Assembly (NCBI GenBank): GCA_965216025.1 | Contig: CBDCEX010000017.1 | Span: 372,001-436,000 of the forward strand | Direction of reading: 5' to 3' | From: JADFQT01 sp965216025 | GTDB taxonomy: Bacteria; Chloroflexota; Dehalococcoidia; Lucifugimonadales; UBA3495 | Length of the DNA: 64,000 nt | In this document: piece after piece, positions 36,549-45,860 of the stretch | Layout: each line of letters begins with the position of its first letter | Position numbering within the stretch: position 1 is the stretch's first letter | The notes under the pieces: generated by a model | What the model saw: only the letters and a program-made list of their open reading frames with translations | Database searches by the model: none | What the model was told of the DNA's origin: nothing | Program-made: the position numbers and the translations under genes

Positions 36549-36636
36549 TAGAAATGTGCCAGAAACGGGTTGATCCAAGGGGGGTAATGCTATAATTGAG
36601 GCAGCGTATCTGCCACCAGGGGAGGAAGCAAAACCC

Positions 36637-37485
36637 ATGAATCTGATTAAGACCGGCTTTCTTTTAGTAGCATTGACCGGCTTACTCTTGCTAACGGGCG
36701 CGTATTTTGGCGGCGAGGTCGGAATAATCCTGGCTCTGGGTTTCGCTCTGATCATGAATTTCGGCGCCTACTGGTTCAGTGACCGGATTGCGCTGGCAAT
36801 TACCCATGCCAAACAGATTAGCCAAGAAAGTGACCCCGAGCTTTTCGCGATGGTGGGGGAACAGGCTTCCCGGGCGGGGATGCCCATGCCCAAGGTTTAC
36901 CAAATCGACAATGAATCTCCCAATGCCTTTGCTACCGGTCGCAACCCGCAGCACGCCACCGTCGCCGTGACCGCCGGCATCCGGCGCATCCTGAGTCGCG
37001 AGGAACTTAGCGCGGTGCTGTTCCACGAGATGACCCACGTGGGCAACCGCGACACCCTGATCATGACTGTGGTGGCAACCATCGCGGGCGCCATTTCCAT
37101 GCTGGCCTTGCTCGCCCAGTTCTCCGCCATCTTCGGTGGGATGGGCGGAGGGCGGGACCGGGGTCAGGGGATAATCGGCTTGCTGGTGGTGGCAATCGTG
37201 ATGCCCATTGTGGCGAGCATTATCCGCATGGCCATTTCCCGAGCGAGGGAGTTACAGGCAGATGCCACCGGCGCGAAAACCCACGGCAACCCGGAAGCCC
37301 TGGCCCGCGCTTTGGAGAAGCTGGAAATGGGCAGCCAGGCCCACCCCATGCAGGTGCCGGAGGCTGCGTCCCACCTGTTTATCGTCAATCCCCTTAGCGG
37401 CCGGTCAATGGCCAAGCTCTTTTCCACCCACCCTCCCATGGAGGAACGGATCCGGCGACTGCGGAACATGCCGCCCAATTACTAA
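36637..37485 (+). CDS. htpX: Membrane zinc metalloprotease HtpX
   Basis: The 282-residue protein has N-terminal membrane segments (about 5-40), the zinc motif FHEMTHVGNRD at about 128-138, two further hydrophobic segments (about 145-200) and a downstream metal-ligand Glu in ARELQADATGA. This is the M48 HtpX layout, degrading misfolded membrane proteins. Thr replaces the usual Ser in HELSH-type motifs. ATG 36637 follows GGGGAGGAAGC. Confidence 0.93.
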   Translation: MNLIKTGFLLVALTGLLLLTGAYFGGEVGIILALGFALIMNFGAYWFSDRIALAITHAKQISQESDPELFAMVGEQASRAGMPMPKVYQIDNESPNAFATGRNPQHATVAVTAGIRRILSREELSAVLFHEMTHVGNRDTLIMTVVATIAGAISMLALLAQFSAIFGGMGGGRDRGQGIIGLLVVAIVMPIVASIIRMAISRARELQADATGAKTHGNPEALARALEKLEMGSQAHPMQVPEAASHLFIVNPLSGRSMAKLFSTHPPMEERIRRLRNMPPNY

Positions 37486-37744
37486 TCCCGGCGCATCCCC
37501 TTCGCTTCAAGAGGACGATTCTCGCACCCTCCGCGCCATGTGTTAGCCAAGACTCTGTGCTAATCTCCCCAAGAGTTGGCGCCGGGCTGACACTCGTTCG
37601 CCGCCGTCTGCCCGGTTTGGATTGACGGGTAAGACTAGCCCCCGTGATTGCCCAATATCGAACGCCACACATCAGCTTGGCTCGAGCACCACGCGCTAAT
37701 ATGCGCGGATTGCTAGAAGCCGTTAGACATCCCCACAAGAATCC

Positions 37745-39109
37745 TTGAATATAGTTTTGCTGTTAGTTAGGGGTCTGGCGTCCCTATTCCTGGGGGCGGT
37801 GATGGTCGTCGCCTTTGCGGCCTTTTTGCAGCTCAGCAATCTTGCCGACAAGCTTTACGACCCCCAATTCTATATCCAGACCCTGCGGGAGCAGGACGCT
37901 TACGACCGTTTTTACAACGACATACTGCTGGATGAAGCGATGGATCGCACCGCTGAGAGGGTTCTCGGAGGCACGCCGGTGGTGATCCAGGAGGATTTGG
38001 AGCCGCTGCTGCGGGAGATTATCCCGCCTGCCTATCTGCAGCAACAGATAGAGGCGAATGTGTCCAGGGCCATCGAATATCTTAACGAGGATGCGGAAAC
38101 GCTGAATTTGCACCTGGAACTGGAGCCCATCTTGAACCGGATAGAGCCGGCTCTTTTTAGTTACATAGACCGCCGAATTGACCAGACCCGGGTGATTAGG
38201 CCGGATCCCAGCCGATCGATCCCGGAGCAAGTAGCGGAAGTGGAAGCGCTGATTCGCAATCTTTCCAGGGATCTGGCCCGAGGCCGGCTGCCCCAGTCGG
38301 TCCCATCGGTCGAAACTATTCCGGAGACGCTGCGGCGCCCGCTGTTTGACGCATTCATGGACAGAATAATTCGAGACCCGTCGTTGGACGCCCGGATTCA
38401 GCGAGGACTGGAAGAAAGCTCCGCCGACCTGCGCCGCCAGTTCGTAGCCGGAGATACCCAACAATTCCTGAAGGAGGTCGCCCGGGTCGTTGCCGCTCCA
38501 TTAATCGATGACGCACTCGCCCAATCCCGGTCGCAATTGGGCCCCACGGGGAGGCTGGACCTGATATCCGCCCTGGCGGAAGGGAACCCGGAGATCACCG
38601 AGGAATCCCTGCGGAGGGAAATAGCGGAGGGCCGGAACGAGCTGAATCGATTCACCTCTAGAGGAAGGCTTTTCGCCCTGGTAATAGTTATCGCCAGCGT
38701 CCTGGGAATGGCCGCGGTCCACTTGCCCAAGCTGACCCACTCGCTGCGATGGCCTGGGTTAGCGCTGCTCTTGACCGGGCTGATTTCTTATTTTCTCGGT
38801 CGAGCCCTGGAGTTCAGCGTGGAGGAAAAACTGGGTGATGCTATCAAAAGGGCACTGGATGAATCGAACGAATTCTCCGAGGCGGCGGCTCAATTGCTGG
38901 CGGATGTGACCCAAGCTTTTGCCCTGCGATTGGTGGAAGGCTTGGGCAATCCCGGGCTAATCTTGGCGGCCATCGGGCTGCTCCTTTTCGCCGGGTCCTT
39001 CCTTGTCAAGCATCTCCGGCCGGACCGCAGGGCCTTTTCATTCTCCTGCCTGGTAGGTAAAGCCCATCATGTCGAAAGCTTCGCTGAGATGGGCATTGTG
39101 GCGGCGTAG
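37745..39109 (+). CDS. Unknown membrane protein, C-terminus altered by ISAs1
   Basis: I do not recognise a family. The frame from TTG 37745 has an N-terminal membrane segment (LLLVRGLASLFLGAVMVVAF), a long helical extracytoplasmic region (about 35-305), and three C-terminal hydrophobic segments (about 313-430). The last 27 codons read into the ISAs1 copy at 39028. Without the element the frame would end RPDRTVH at a TAG (40321-40323), so only about four native residues are replaced by a 27-residue foreign tail. The protein may still function. The 259-bp gap before it holds no clear signal. Confidence 0.7.
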   Translation: MNIVLLLVRGLASLFLGAVMVVAFAAFLQLSNLADKLYDPQFYIQTLREQDAYDRFYNDILLDEAMDRTAERVLGGTPVVIQEDLEPLLREIIPPAYLQQQIEANVSRAIEYLNEDAETLNLHLELEPILNRIEPALFSYIDRRIDQTRVIRPDPSRSIPEQVAEVEALIRNLSRDLARGRLPQSVPSVETIPETLRRPLFDAFMDRIIRDPSLDARIQRGLEESSADLRRQFVAGDTQQFLKEVARVVAAPLIDDALAQSRSQLGPTGRLDLISALAEGNPEITEESLRREIAEGRNELNRFTSRGRLFALVIVIASVLGMAAVHLPKLTHSLRWPGLALLLTGLISYFLGRALEFSVEEKLGDAIKRALDESNEFSEAAAQLLADVTQAFALRLVEGLGNPGLILAAIGLLLFAGSFLVKHLRPDRRAFSFSCLVGKAHHVESFAEMGIVAA

Positions 39110-40300
39110 GGCAGCGGCTACGTTGGAATGCCCAGCCCGACGTACCAAGCTGATGACCAGGTTCCGCAGGCCCGCCAGAACCTGAGGGGCGGCCCCAGTG
39201 CGCACCTGAGAGCGGTCCTCGTCGAAGGTCACATCCCGTACCCAGTGGAGGCGGTTCTCGATGCCCCAGTGCCCACGGGAAAGGCTCAACAATCGCCTGG
39301 CATCGGCATCAGTGGCTGGGAGACTGCTAATTGCATAGCTCACAGCCACCTGTTTCTTGCCCTTCACGACCCGCTGGCGCTCTAGCCGACACACCTGTTG
39401 CAGATGCGGCCACGCTTCCCCGACCGTCCCAGCGCTGCCCACGTAGCCATTTAGCTCTGGGTCGGCCAAGGCCCACAACTCTCGCCGCTCCAGCCGCCCA
39501 TGACGCCGCTTTACTGGAGCATCGGCCCAGACCGTCAGCTTGGCCCCGCGTGCTCGCCACTCCGCTGCCAGCCAGGGAGGTACGGTTGGGCCACCAGCCC
39601 TCTCAGTTCCTAGCAGGGGAAAAAGCCACCTCCAGGTCTCGGCGCAAGGTGGGCTGATTCTCTTTAACTGGCAGCAGATACTCTCCGCCGCCTGCCACAA
39701 TCTGCTCACAGACTTTCCGTTGGGTCAGTAAGGCATCAGCCACTACTACCCGACCCTTCAGGGGTACCTGGCCCAATACTTCTTTGACCGCCGCCAATTC
39801 TTCCCCTTTGCCCGGCGCAGCTACCTGCGCCAGCACTGCCCCAGCGCGGCTAGCGTAGGCCGACACCAGATGGACCCCGGGTATCTCTTGGCCGTGGACC
39901 CCTCGCAAGGTTTTCCCGTCCAGGGACAGGGGGTCATCCGCCTCTACCCCGCTATTTGCCAGCCAGTTGCCGACTTCTGCCTCAAAGGCCGCCACGTCCA
40001 GGCCCTTGAACACCCGGTGGAGGGTGGCCACGCAGGGTGTCTTCTCCTGGCTGAACCCCAAAAGCTGCGCCGTAGCACCCCCTTGGTCCCGCCCCCATTG
40101 AGCTATGGCGTATAAGCTGCGGGCGCCGCACAGCATGGCACAGGTGGCCAAGGCCAGGATCGCCCCCAAAGAGTGGCGTCGCCCTTGGCTACTCCGGAAG
40201 TCAGGCACCAAATCCAGCGTTTCTCTCAAAGTCATCATCCTTCCCTCCCGCTTAAACTGGTAATAATTTTATACTATTTTGAGAAAATGAAAAGGCCCTG
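39028..40300 (-). mobile_element. ISAs1-family element, copy 2
   Basis: A 1273-bp element with the same ends as copy 1, flanked by the 10-bp repeat GGCCGGACCG (39018-39027 and 40301-40310). It is inserted in the extreme 3' end of the membrane protein gene. Confidence 0.95.
39038..40238 (-). CDS. ISAs1-family transposase in two frames
   Basis: Frame A (39603-40238) carries DUF4338-like N-terminal residues and the first catalytic segments (LSLDGKTLRGV, VVVADALLTQ). Frame B (39038-39709) carries the remainder, with RGHWGIENRLHWVRDV at about its residue 150. Joining them by +1 at GCTTTTTCCCC restores EVAF-PLLGTERAGG. The same break exists in copy 1, so it is either ancestral damage or a programmed shift. 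Confidence 0.8.
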
Positions 40301-40335
40301 GGCCGGACCGGACGGTACACTAGATAAACTTCTAG

Positions 40336-41787
40336 TACTACAACGACGAGTTGTCTGGTAGGATGGCTGGACAGATGATGTTGGGTGGTTTGAGTGATGG
40401 ATGCGGCGAGCTTCGAGCGGGTCTACGACAGCCTTCAGGAATTCCACGCCTTCTTTGCGGCCTCCTTCGGCCGCAAGCAGTGGCGGGATCACAGCGGGAA
40501 TTACCTTCAGGCGCTGCTGGTGCAGGACCAGGAGCGGCGCAACGCCGAGAATCTCTCGGAATCGGTGGGCATCTCGGCCCGGGCGATGCAGCGCTTTCTC
40601 ACCGAGGCCCGGTGGTCCGATGAGACAGTCATAGGGCGGTTGCAGGAATACTTGGCCCCCAGGCTGGGACACCCGGAGGCGGTGTGGGTGTTCGATGGCA
40701 GCGACTTCCCCAAGCAGGGCAGGAAATCGGCGGGAGTGGCCCGGCAGTACTGCGGCAGGCTGGGCAAGGTGGCCAACTGCCAGGGTGGGATGTTCCTGGC
40801 CTACGTCAGCCCGCTGGGCCGGGCGTTGGTGGACAAGCGGCTGTATCTGCCCAAGAGTTGGACCTCCGACCAGGACCGGTGTGCTGCGGCGGGTGTGCCG
40901 GAGGACCGGCGGAACTACCGGTCAAAGACGGAGTTGGCCCTGGAGATGCTGGAGCGGGTCCTGGAGTTGGGCTACCTCAGGGCCGAGTGGGTTGCCGGAG
41001 ACGACGCCTTCGGGATGTCGCCGACCTTCCGGGAGGGACTGGCGGCCCTGGGGATGCGCTACGTGCTGGACGTTCCGGGCGGCACTACGGTCTGGCCCTT
41101 GGACCCGGCTTGGACCAGTCCGGAATATCCGGGGTTCGGCCGCCCCCGCAAACCCAAGCTGCGGCCTGGGCAGCGGCGGACCATGGAGCAGCGCGGTGAT
41201 GAACTGCCGGATGAGGCTTGGCGGGAGATAACGGTGGCCCAGGGAAGCCAGGGGCCGCGCACCTACCGGTTCAGTGCCCAGCGGGTGCGGGCCACCAGGA
41301 GGCGCAAGCCCGGCGAGGAACTGTGGGCCGTCTGGCGCCGGAACCTGGACGGCAGCGAGCCCCGCTACTACCTGTCCAACGCTCCCGAGGGCACAACCTT
41401 GGAGACTCTGGCCTACGTGGGTGGGTCCAGGTGGCGCATTGAAACGGAGTTCGAGACTGAGAAGGGTGACGTGGGGCTGGACGAATACGAGACCCGCAGC
41501 TGGGCAGGGTGGCATCACCACATAGCCATGTGCCTGCTGGGTGGAGCGTTCCTGCTGAGCCTGCAGCAGGATTGGGGGGAAAAAGATGCCCCGGATCACG
41601 AGGCCACAGGTGTACCGGGTGGTGCGGGAGATGCTGCCCCGGGAGCAGTTCGGGCCCGATCAATTGCTGTTGTGGCTGGAGGATACGCAGCTACGCAACG
41701 AACGGGCTCGCCGTTCCCACGAGAGACGCCGCTCCACCCGCCGCGAAAGCAGGATGGAGCCGCCACCTTAAACCCGTCGTTGTAGTA
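40336..41787 (+). mobile_element. IS701-family element
   Basis: A 1452-bp element with ends TACTACAACGACG and its complement CGTCGTTGTAGTA, flanked by CTAG at 40332-40335 and 41788-41791, matching the YTAR target of IS701. It lies 35 bp from ISAs1 copy 2. Confidence 0.93.
40394..41785 (+). CDS. IS701-family transposase, C-terminal frameshift
   Basis: The frame from GTG 40394 (or ATG 40397) has the IS701 catalytic segments VWVFDGSDFPKQGRKS (about 97-112), VAGDDAFGM (about 198) and IETEFETEKGDVGLDEYE (about 349-366). After QQDWGEK (41568-41585) the sequence loses family character, whereas the frame from 41586 (MPRITRPQVYRVVREMLP through LLLWLEDTQLRNERARRSH) supplies the normal C-terminus. The shift is at TTGGGGGGAAAAAGATG, a homopolymer tract. 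It may be a one-base indel or a slip site. Confidence 0.85.
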   Translation: MMDAASFERVYDSLQEFHAFFAASFGRKQWRDHSGNYLQALLVQDQERRNAENLSESVGISARAMQRFLTEARWSDETVIGRLQEYLAPRLGHPEAVWVFDGSDFPKQGRKSAGVARQYCGRLGKVANCQGGMFLAYVSPLGRALVDKRLYLPKSWTSDQDRCAAAGVPEDRRNYRSKTELALEMLERVLELGYLRAEWVAGDDAFGMSPTFREGLAALGMRYVLDVPGGTTVWPLDPAWTSPEYPGFGRPRKPKLRPGQRRTMEQRGDELPDEAWREITVAQGSQGPRTYRFSAQRVRATRRRKPGEELWAVWRRNLDGSEPRYYLSNAPEGTTLETLAYVGGSRWRIETEFETEKGDVGLDEYETRSWAGWHHHIAMCLLGGAFLLSLQQDWGEKDAPDHEATGVPGGAGDAAPGAVRARSIAVVAGGYAATQRTGSPFPRETPLHPPRKQDGAATLNPSL

Positions 41788-41832
41788 CTAGGAGTGTGTT
41801 TAAAAAGTTCCTTGAAATCCATGCTCAAGGTG

Positions 41833-41935
41833 TCATCCAGTTTGGACTTCGGCATCCTCTCCCCTTGTGGGAGAGGAGTGAGGTGAGGGGAATCACCCTC
41901 ATCCCAACCTTCTCCCATCAAGGGAGAAGGGGCTG
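41833..41935. repeat. R3 dispersed repeat, long form
   Basis: Repeated pairings of CTCTCCC with GGGAGAG and CCCTCATCCC with GGGTGA-like arms include the segment ACTTCGGCATCCTCTCCC shared with 32702-32747. It lies between the IS701 element and the 3' end of ruvB and may form several alternative hairpins. Confidence 0.55.
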
Positions 41936-41962
41936 GTCCTCTACTCCTTGAAGGGCGAGAGG

Positions 41963-43144
41963 TTAGAAGCCGGACAGGCGGCCCTGATCCGCGGGGTCCG
42001 GCTGATCCATCCAGGGGCGGCCCAGGTATTCGTGGGCCCTCTTGGTGGCCACCCGGCCCCGGCTGGTACGCTCCAAGAAGCCCAGCTGCAACAGGTAGGG
42101 TTCCCAAACATCCATCACGGTGTCCGAGTCCTCGCTGAGGGAGGCCGCCAGGGTGTCCAAGCCCACCGGCCCGCCACTGAATTTGTCGATAATGTTGGCC
42201 AGCAGACGATGGTCCGATTCGTCCAGCCCAATCTGGTCCACCCGGAGCATTTCCAGCGCCTCCCGGGCGACGGGACCGGAAATTGTGCCGTCGGCCACCA
42301 CCAGCGCGTAGTCTCGGGTCCTCTTCAGCAGGCGATTGCCGATGCGAGGAGTGCCGCGGGAGCGGACGGCGATTTCGGTTATGCCGCTGGAGTCGGTTTC
42401 CGTCCCCAGGATGCGGGCCGAGCGCCGCACCACCACCTCCATTTCGGACTGGTCGTAGTAGTCCAGCCGAAATACCCAGCCGAAGCGGTCGCGCAGGGGG
42501 GCGCTGATCAGCGAATAGCGGGTAGTAGCCCCAACCAAAGTGAAGGGATTTATCCGAAGGTTGACGCTGCGGGCCGAGAGGCCCTTACCCACTACCCAGG
42601 AGAGGAAGAAGTCTTCCATGGCCGAATAGAGGACCTCTTCCACCACCCGGTTGAGGCGGTGAATTTCGTCGATGAACAGCACATCGCCCGGCTGCAGCCC
42701 GGTCAGTATGGCCGCCATATCGCCGGCTCGCTCAATAGCTGGGCCGGAGGTGACTTTGATGCTCACCTCCATTTCATTGGCTATCACATGGGCCAGAGTG
42801 GTTTTGCCCAGACCGGGCGGGCTGTAGATGATGACGTGATCCAGGGATTCGCTCCGCAACTTGGCCGCCTGGATGGCAATGCTCAGGTTGTCTTTGATCG
42901 AGCTCTGGCCCACGAAATCGGACAGACGTCGGGGCCGCAGAGAAAGGTCTGCCGAGTCATCGTCCTGCTGCGCGGCGCCGGAAATCAGTCGCTCGGGGGC
43001 TGTTGAATCTTTGGAGTTGCGGGTTTTTCCGGCTTCCTCGTTTACCACCACGCTGCCTTCCCCACCTGTCTTTCCCGACTTGTCCTTCAACGATGAACCG
43101 GCTGCTAGGGTGCCCATTCTAGGCTGGTGGCAGAACAGCGTCAA
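41963..43144 (-). CDS. ruvB: Holliday junction branch-migration helicase RuvB
   Basis: The AAA+ motor of RuvABC. The core begins at LSLRPRRLSDFVGQ; Walker A is PPGLGKTTLA, Walker B is VLFIDEIHRL, sensor 1 is in FTLVGATTR, and the C-terminal winged helix ends DPADQGRLSGF. The upstream 60-70 codons (serine/lysine-rich, not conserved) make the start uncertain; a GTG within VVVNEEAG after GGGAAGG is a good alternative. It is divergent from recG and 12 kb from ruvA-ruvC. Confidence 0.94.
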   Translation of the reverse strand: MTLFCHQPRMGTLAAGSSLKDKSGKTGGEGSVVVNEEAGKTRNSKDSTAPERLISGAAQQDDDSADLSLRPRRLSDFVGQSSIKDNLSIAIQAAKLRSESLDHVIIYSPPGLGKTTLAHVIANEMEVSIKVTSGPAIERAGDMAAILTGLQPGDVLFIDEIHRLNRVVEEVLYSAMEDFFLSWVVGKGLSARSVNLRINPFTLVGATTRYSLISAPLRDRFGWVFRLDYYDQSEMEVVVRRSARILGTETDSSGITEIAVRSRGTPRIGNRLLKRTRDYALVVADGTISGPVAREALEMLRVDQIGLDESDHRLLANIIDKFSGGPVGLDTLAASLSEDSDTVMDVWEPYLLQLGFLERTSRGRVATKRAHEYLGRPWMDQPDPADQGRLSGF

Positions 43145-43340
43145 GGAAGTCGGGACACCTCTATCACCGGTTAATATGGGCCCAAACCCGAGGGAGGTCG
43201 GTGGTTCGGCCAGGTGTCAGCTGCCGCGATGAGAAGCACCTACCTGGGTGATATACTGAAGACCAACAGATTTACATCAACCACCCGGGGCAACGTCCGG
43301 GTAACCCTCCTCTACTATTGGCGGCCGGGGCAGTGGGTAG

Positions 43341-45860
43341 ATGACATCATCAACCACCCAAACATCAACCACCGAAACCCAGGTCTGGGTCGCGCCATTA
43401 ATAAAAATCCTGGAGCTGGAGGACGCTAACGGGTTCGCCGATAAGGCCGTAGTCGGGGGTCTCGACCGGTTCCTCCAACGCTGGGCTGAGTCTCTGGGCT
43501 CTTTTTTGGGCAAAGACGATCTCACCCAGGAGCTGGTCCACAATCGCTACGAAGATATGTCGCCTGCCCAGCGGGCCCAATGGGCGGCGCGCTGGCTATC
43601 GCTACTCAATTCAGACAACGCCAAGGTTTCCGCTGGGCCAGAGAATGCTCTCAAGAAGCGGACTGCCGCTGTTTCGAGCCCGGCCCCGGCCAAGTCTTCT
43701 CCTTCAGTTACATACAAGGCTCCTCCAGCCGGGGTTACCGTGGATGCCACCGTCGACCGGCTGCGCGGTGTCGACACCAAGCTTTCGGCCCGGCTACAGC
43801 GCCTGGAAGTCTCCACGGTGCGCGATTTGCTTTATCTCTTTCCTCGCCGGCACTTGGATTACACCAATGTAGTCAAGATAGCCGAGCTGGAGCCGGAACA
43901 GGACTGCACGGTGGTCGGACAGCTTTGGGAGGCCAGGCAGGTGTCGCTGGGCCAAAAAGGGAGGCTTAAAGCCACCGAGGCAGTACTCAGCGACGGCACC
44001 GGGAACATTAAAATAATTTGGTTTGGCCAGGGCTACCTGGCGCGCTCCTTGAAGACCAACAGCCGCCTGGCCGTCAGCGGCAAGGTTGAGGTGTATCGGG
44101 GACAGCCGGTGTTTCAGTCCCCGGAATACGAGGTGCTGGCCCTGGGCCAGGAGCCGATTCACACCGGCAGACTGGTGCCGGTGTATCCCTTAACCGAGGG
44201 TATAACCGCCCGAAACATGCGCCGCCTCACCCGCCAGGCCGTAGACGGCTGGCTGGGCGGCATAGAGGACGCGCTGCCAGCGGAGATCATAAATAGAGTC
44301 GGGCTGTTGCCGCTGCTGGAGGCGGTGCGGCAGGCCCATTACCCGGATAACCTGGAATCCTGGGCTGCCGCCCGTCGCCGTCTGGCTTTCGACGAGTTGC
44401 TCACGCTACAACTGGCGGTACTAACCCGACGCCGGCACCGTAATTTGGGAGTGACCGGGGTGGTTATCGAGGCGGATCCGAAGATTCTGGATAGCTTCAT
44501 CGCGTCCCTCCCCTTCCCCTTGACTGGCGCCCAACAGCGCTGCATTGCCGAAATCCTGGAAGACCTGAAGCGAGGAACCCCGCCCATGAACCGGCTGCTG
44601 CAGGGAGAGGTGGGCAGCGGGAAGACAGTAGTCGTGTTGGTGGCGCTGCTGGCCGCCGCCGCCGCCGGATACCAGGGGGCGATCATGGTCCCCACCGAGG
44701 TTCTGGCCGAGCAGCATTTTGAGACCGTTTCTCGGCTCCTCAGCGGCCTGGCCCGGCCGTTACAGGAAGACAACCTGGTTACCGCCTATTTGGGCAGTCT
44801 GGGGAGGCCGGTATCAGTGGGACTGCTCACTGGGAGCACCAGGCTGAAGGCCAGACGACAGTTGACCCAGATGGCGGCGGATGGAACCCTCGACTTGTTG
44901 ATCGGCACCCACGCGCTAATTCAATCCGGGGTCGACTTGCCTCAGCTGGCCTTGGCGGCGATGGACGAACAGCACCGGTTTGGGGTCTTGCAGCGCTCGG
45001 CCCTGCGCCAGAAAGGAGTGGAGAATCCCCATTCCCTGGTCATGTCGGCCACGCCCATACCGCGCACCCTTTCGCTGACCCTGTACGGCGACCTGGACAT
45101 ATCCACTCTGGACGAACTGCCGCCGGGGAGACAAAACATACCGACCCGATGGCTGGGGCCGGACCGCCGTCCGGCGGCCTATGGTTTTCTCCGGAAACAG
45201 GTGGAGGCAGGACGCCAGGGTTTCATTGTTTATCCCCTCATCGACGAGTCGGATAACATTGAGGCCAAGGCGGCGACCGAGGAGTATAAGCGGCTTTCCC
45301 AAGAGGTATTTTCAGATTTGAAGCTGGGGTTGCTCCACGGCCGGATGCCAGCTAAGGAAAAAGACCGGGTCATGCGGCGGTTTCGAGATGGGGAACTGGA
45401 TATCCTGGTATCCACCGCGGTGGTGGAGGTCGGCATCGACGTCCCCAATGCCACGGTCATGATGATTGAGGGCGCGGATCGATTTGGCCTGTCCCAGCTG
45501 CACCAGTTCCGGGGCAGGGTGGGGCGTGGGGAGCACAAGAGCTACTGCATCCTCTTGTCGGACGCGGCGTCGGGCGTGGCCAAAGAGCGCCTGGCTACCC
45601 TGGAGCAGATCCACGATGGGTTCCAACTGGCGGAAGCGGACCTGGAGCTGAGAGGCCCGGGGGACTTCTTCGGCACCCGACAGAGCGGCCTTCCCAATCT
45701 GCGGATGGCCCACTTGTCGGACCGGGAGCTGCTGACCAGCGCCCGGGAAGAGGCGGCGGGGATACTGGAGGCAGACCCGGACCTGACCTCGCCGGAGCAT
45801 TCCCTTCTGGCGGCGCAGGTGGCCCGGTTCCTGGACCGGGTGAGCGCCGAGTTCAGTTAG
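43341..45860 (+). CDS. recG: ATP-dependent DNA helicase RecG
   Basis: An 839-residue branch-migration helicase for stalled forks. An unusual N-terminal 110 residues are helical and not conserved; then come the wedge/OB domain (RLQRLEVSTVRDLLYLFPRR, about 150-170), Walker A LQGEVGSGKTVV (about 420), DEQHRFG (about 538), SATPIPRT (about 565), VSTAVVEVGIDVPNA and the TRG motif DLELRGPGDFFGTRQSG. ATG 43341 is the first start giving the complete frame. It is divergent from ruvB across 196 bp. Confidence 0.96.
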   Translation: MTSSTTQTSTTETQVWVAPLIKILELEDANGFADKAVVGGLDRFLQRWAESLGSFLGKDDLTQELVHNRYEDMSPAQRAQWAARWLSLLNSDNAKVSAGPENALKKRTAAVSSPAPAKSSPSVTYKAPPAGVTVDATVDRLRGVDTKLSARLQRLEVSTVRDLLYLFPRRHLDYTNVVKIAELEPEQDCTVVGQLWEARQVSLGQKGRLKATEAVLSDGTGNIKIIWFGQGYLARSLKTNSRLAVSGKVEVYRGQPVFQSPEYEVLALGQEPIHTGRLVPVYPLTEGITARNMRRLTRQAVDGWLGGIEDALPAEIINRVGLLPLLEAVRQAHYPDNLESWAAARRRLAFDELLTLQLAVLTRRRHRNLGVTGVVIEADPKILDSFIASLPFPLTGAQQRCIAEILEDLKRGTPPMNRLLQGEVGSGKTVVVLVALLAAAAAGYQGAIMVPTEVLAEQHFETVSRLLSGLARPLQEDNLVTAYLGSLGRPVSVGLLTGSTRLKARRQLTQMAADGTLDLLIGTHALIQSGVDLPQLALAAMDEQHRFGVLQRSALRQKGVENPHSLVMSATPIPRTLSLTLYGDLDISTLDELPPGRQNIPTRWLGPDRRPAAYGFLRKQVEAGRQGFIVYPLIDESDNIEAKAATEEYKRLSQEVFSDLKLGLLHGRMPAKEKDRVMRRFRDGELDILVSTAVVEVGIDVPNATVMMIEGADRFGLSQLHQFRGRVGRGEHKSYCILLSDAASGVAKERLATLEQIHDGFQLAEADLELRGPGDFFGTRQSGLPNLRMAHLSDRELLTSAREEAAGILEADPDLTSPEHSLLAAQVARFLDRVSAEFS

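Noticed and set aside
41948..43006. A 352-codon open frame on the plus strand
   Set aside because: It is the antisense of ruvB; composition follows the real gene and it has no ribosome site or domain.
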